A stretch of 6,014 nucleotides of DNA, from assembly GCA_030840615.1 (NCBI GenBank), contig JAVEEE010000296.1, positions 1 through 6,014 on the forward strand, written 5' to 3'. Shown here piece by piece: positions 5,311 to 6,014 of the stretch; position 1 is the first letter of the stretch; every line of letters begins with the position of its first letter. Source of the stretch: Frankiaceae bacterium (GTDB lineage: Bacteria; Actinomycetota; Actinomycetes; JAFAQI01). The position numbers were made by a program, and so were the translations under genes. The notes under the pieces were generated by a model that searched no databases, was not told the origin of the DNA, and worked only from the letters and a program-made list of their open reading frames with translations.

Positions 5311-6014
5311 TCAGCCCGTGGGCCGTCGGCGCGCGGTGACGAAACCGCTCGTCGTGCCCTCCGCCACGCTGTGTCCGTAGTCGGCAGCCACTGACCGGAG
5401 GTCGCGCGACTGCGTCTCCCAGCCTTTCGCCTCGAGGAATGCCATGGTCTCGTCGCCGAGTCCGCCCTGCCACAACGACGTCGCCTCGGTGGCTCCTGCC
5501 TGCGACGTCGCGGTGGCGAGCTGGGCCACGCTGCGGCCCTGTTCACACGACAGCCGGCTGCCGGGAGCGGCCAGTGCACTCACCTCCGTGAGCAGCCGGC
5601 CGGCGTCGGTGGCGGTGAGGTAGACCAGCAGTCCCTCCACCAGCCACGCCGCGGGACGGTCCGGGCGGAAGCCCGCTCTCGCCAGGCTCGCGGGCCAGTC
5701 CCCGGTCAGATCTGCCCCGATGGCCGTGCGGTCACAGCGCGATTGCGCGTCCTGATCGGTGAGCACGCGATCCTTGAACGCGAGTACGTCGGGCAGGTCG
5801 ATCTCGAACAGCCGGACGCCGGCCGGCCAGTCGAGCCTGAACGCGCGGGTGTCGAGCCCGGCGGCGAGAAGCACGACCTGTCGACAACCCGCGTGCGTCG
5901 CGGCGCGCAGGTAGTCGTCGTAGAACCGCGTGCGGATGATGACGTGCACGACAAGCGCGGCGACCACAGCTCGTCGCGCGTCGGAGCGCTCGGCCTCCTC
6001 GGCGTAGGCCTGCG
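5311..6014 (-). CDS. SAM-dependent methyltransferase, LCM/TIGR00027-like, 5' end cut off by the window
   Basis: The frame is open to the right edge, giving 233 visible residues; this family is usually about 270-310, so the first few dozen are missing. A GTG at 5967 is in frame but 15 further family-like residues (QAYAEEAERSDARRA) precede it. Counting from that codon: IRTRFYDDYLRAA (11-23), the SAM-binding loop VVLLAAGLDTRAFRL (31-45), the acidic strand LFEIDLPDVLAFKDRVL (53-69), ADLTGDWPASLARAGF (85-100) and WLVEGLLVYL (108-117). These are the hallmark motifs of the leucine-carboxyl-methyltransferase-like family that is expanded in mycobacteria and other actinomycetes. Substrates of most members, and of this one, are unknown. 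It points against the catabolic operon and likely belongs to a separate transcription unit. Confidence 0.94.
   Translation of the reverse strand, partial: QAYAEEAERSDARRAVVAALVVHVIIRTRFYDDYLRAATHAGCRQVVLLAAGLDTRAFRLDWPAGVRLFEIDLPDVLAFKDRVLTDQDAQSRCDRTAIGADLTGDWPASLARAGFRPDRPAAWLVEGLLVYLTATDAGRLLTEVSALAAPGSRLSCEQGRSVAQLATATSQAGATEATSLWQGGLGDETMAFLEAKGWETQSRDLRSVAADYGHSVAEGTTSGFVTARRRPTG

Noticed and set aside
5315..5324. GCCCGTGGGC dyad near the end of the methyltransferase gene as a terminator between convergent genes
   Set aside because: The stem is only four base pairs with a two-base loop, lies inside the coding sequence and has no T-tract.

Overview
The window is high-GC DNA with strong G/C preference at third codon positions, GTG starts, and gene families typical of Actinomycetota (FadD-type acyl-CoA ligase, SnoaL-like protein, LCM-type SAM methyltransferase). 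A mycobacterium, nocardioform or related actinomycete is most likely. No genus can be assigned from the sequence alone. Nearly all of it is coding: no gene-free stretch exceeds 90 bases, and no tRNA, rRNA, CRISPR array, insertion sequence or phage-like element was seen.

Layout. Bases 1-1261 (+) hold the 3' four-fifths of an acyl-CoA ligase gene whose start lies outside the window. It runs tail-to-tail into a small SnoaL/NTF2-fold gene on the minus strand (1719-1258); the two stop codons share the palindrome CTAG. Only 32 bp after the SnoaL start, a plus-strand run begins: a second, complete AMP-forming acyl-CoA ligase (1752-3272), an uncharacterised 286-residue protein with a ferredoxin-fold/EthD-like signature (3272-4132), and a short-chain dehydrogenase/reductase (4129-4977). 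The last two start codons overlap the preceding stop codons, so the three are almost certainly one translationally coupled operon. An 88-bp spacer with several inverted repeats follows, then a 77-codon gene of unknown function (5066-5299). The 3' part of a minus-strand LCM/TIGR00027-type methyltransferase (6014-5311) enters from the right end and meets the small gene tail-to-tail.

How they may work together. Two different acyl-CoA ligases, an SDR oxidoreductase, a SnoaL-like protein and a small alpha/beta-barrel-like protein form a set commonly found in actinobacterial catabolic clusters for hydrophobic carboxylic acids (steroid side chains, terpenoid or aromatic acids). The ligases would form the CoA thioester and the SDR would oxidise or reduce a hydroxyl/keto group. 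The substrate cannot be read from this window. The methyltransferase and the 77-residue protein have no visible link to that pathway.

Most of the window is ordinary catabolic gene content. The least explained items are the 286-residue protein, the 77-residue protein, the 12-bp palindrome centred on the SnoaL start codon, and the inverted repeats at 4984-5040.
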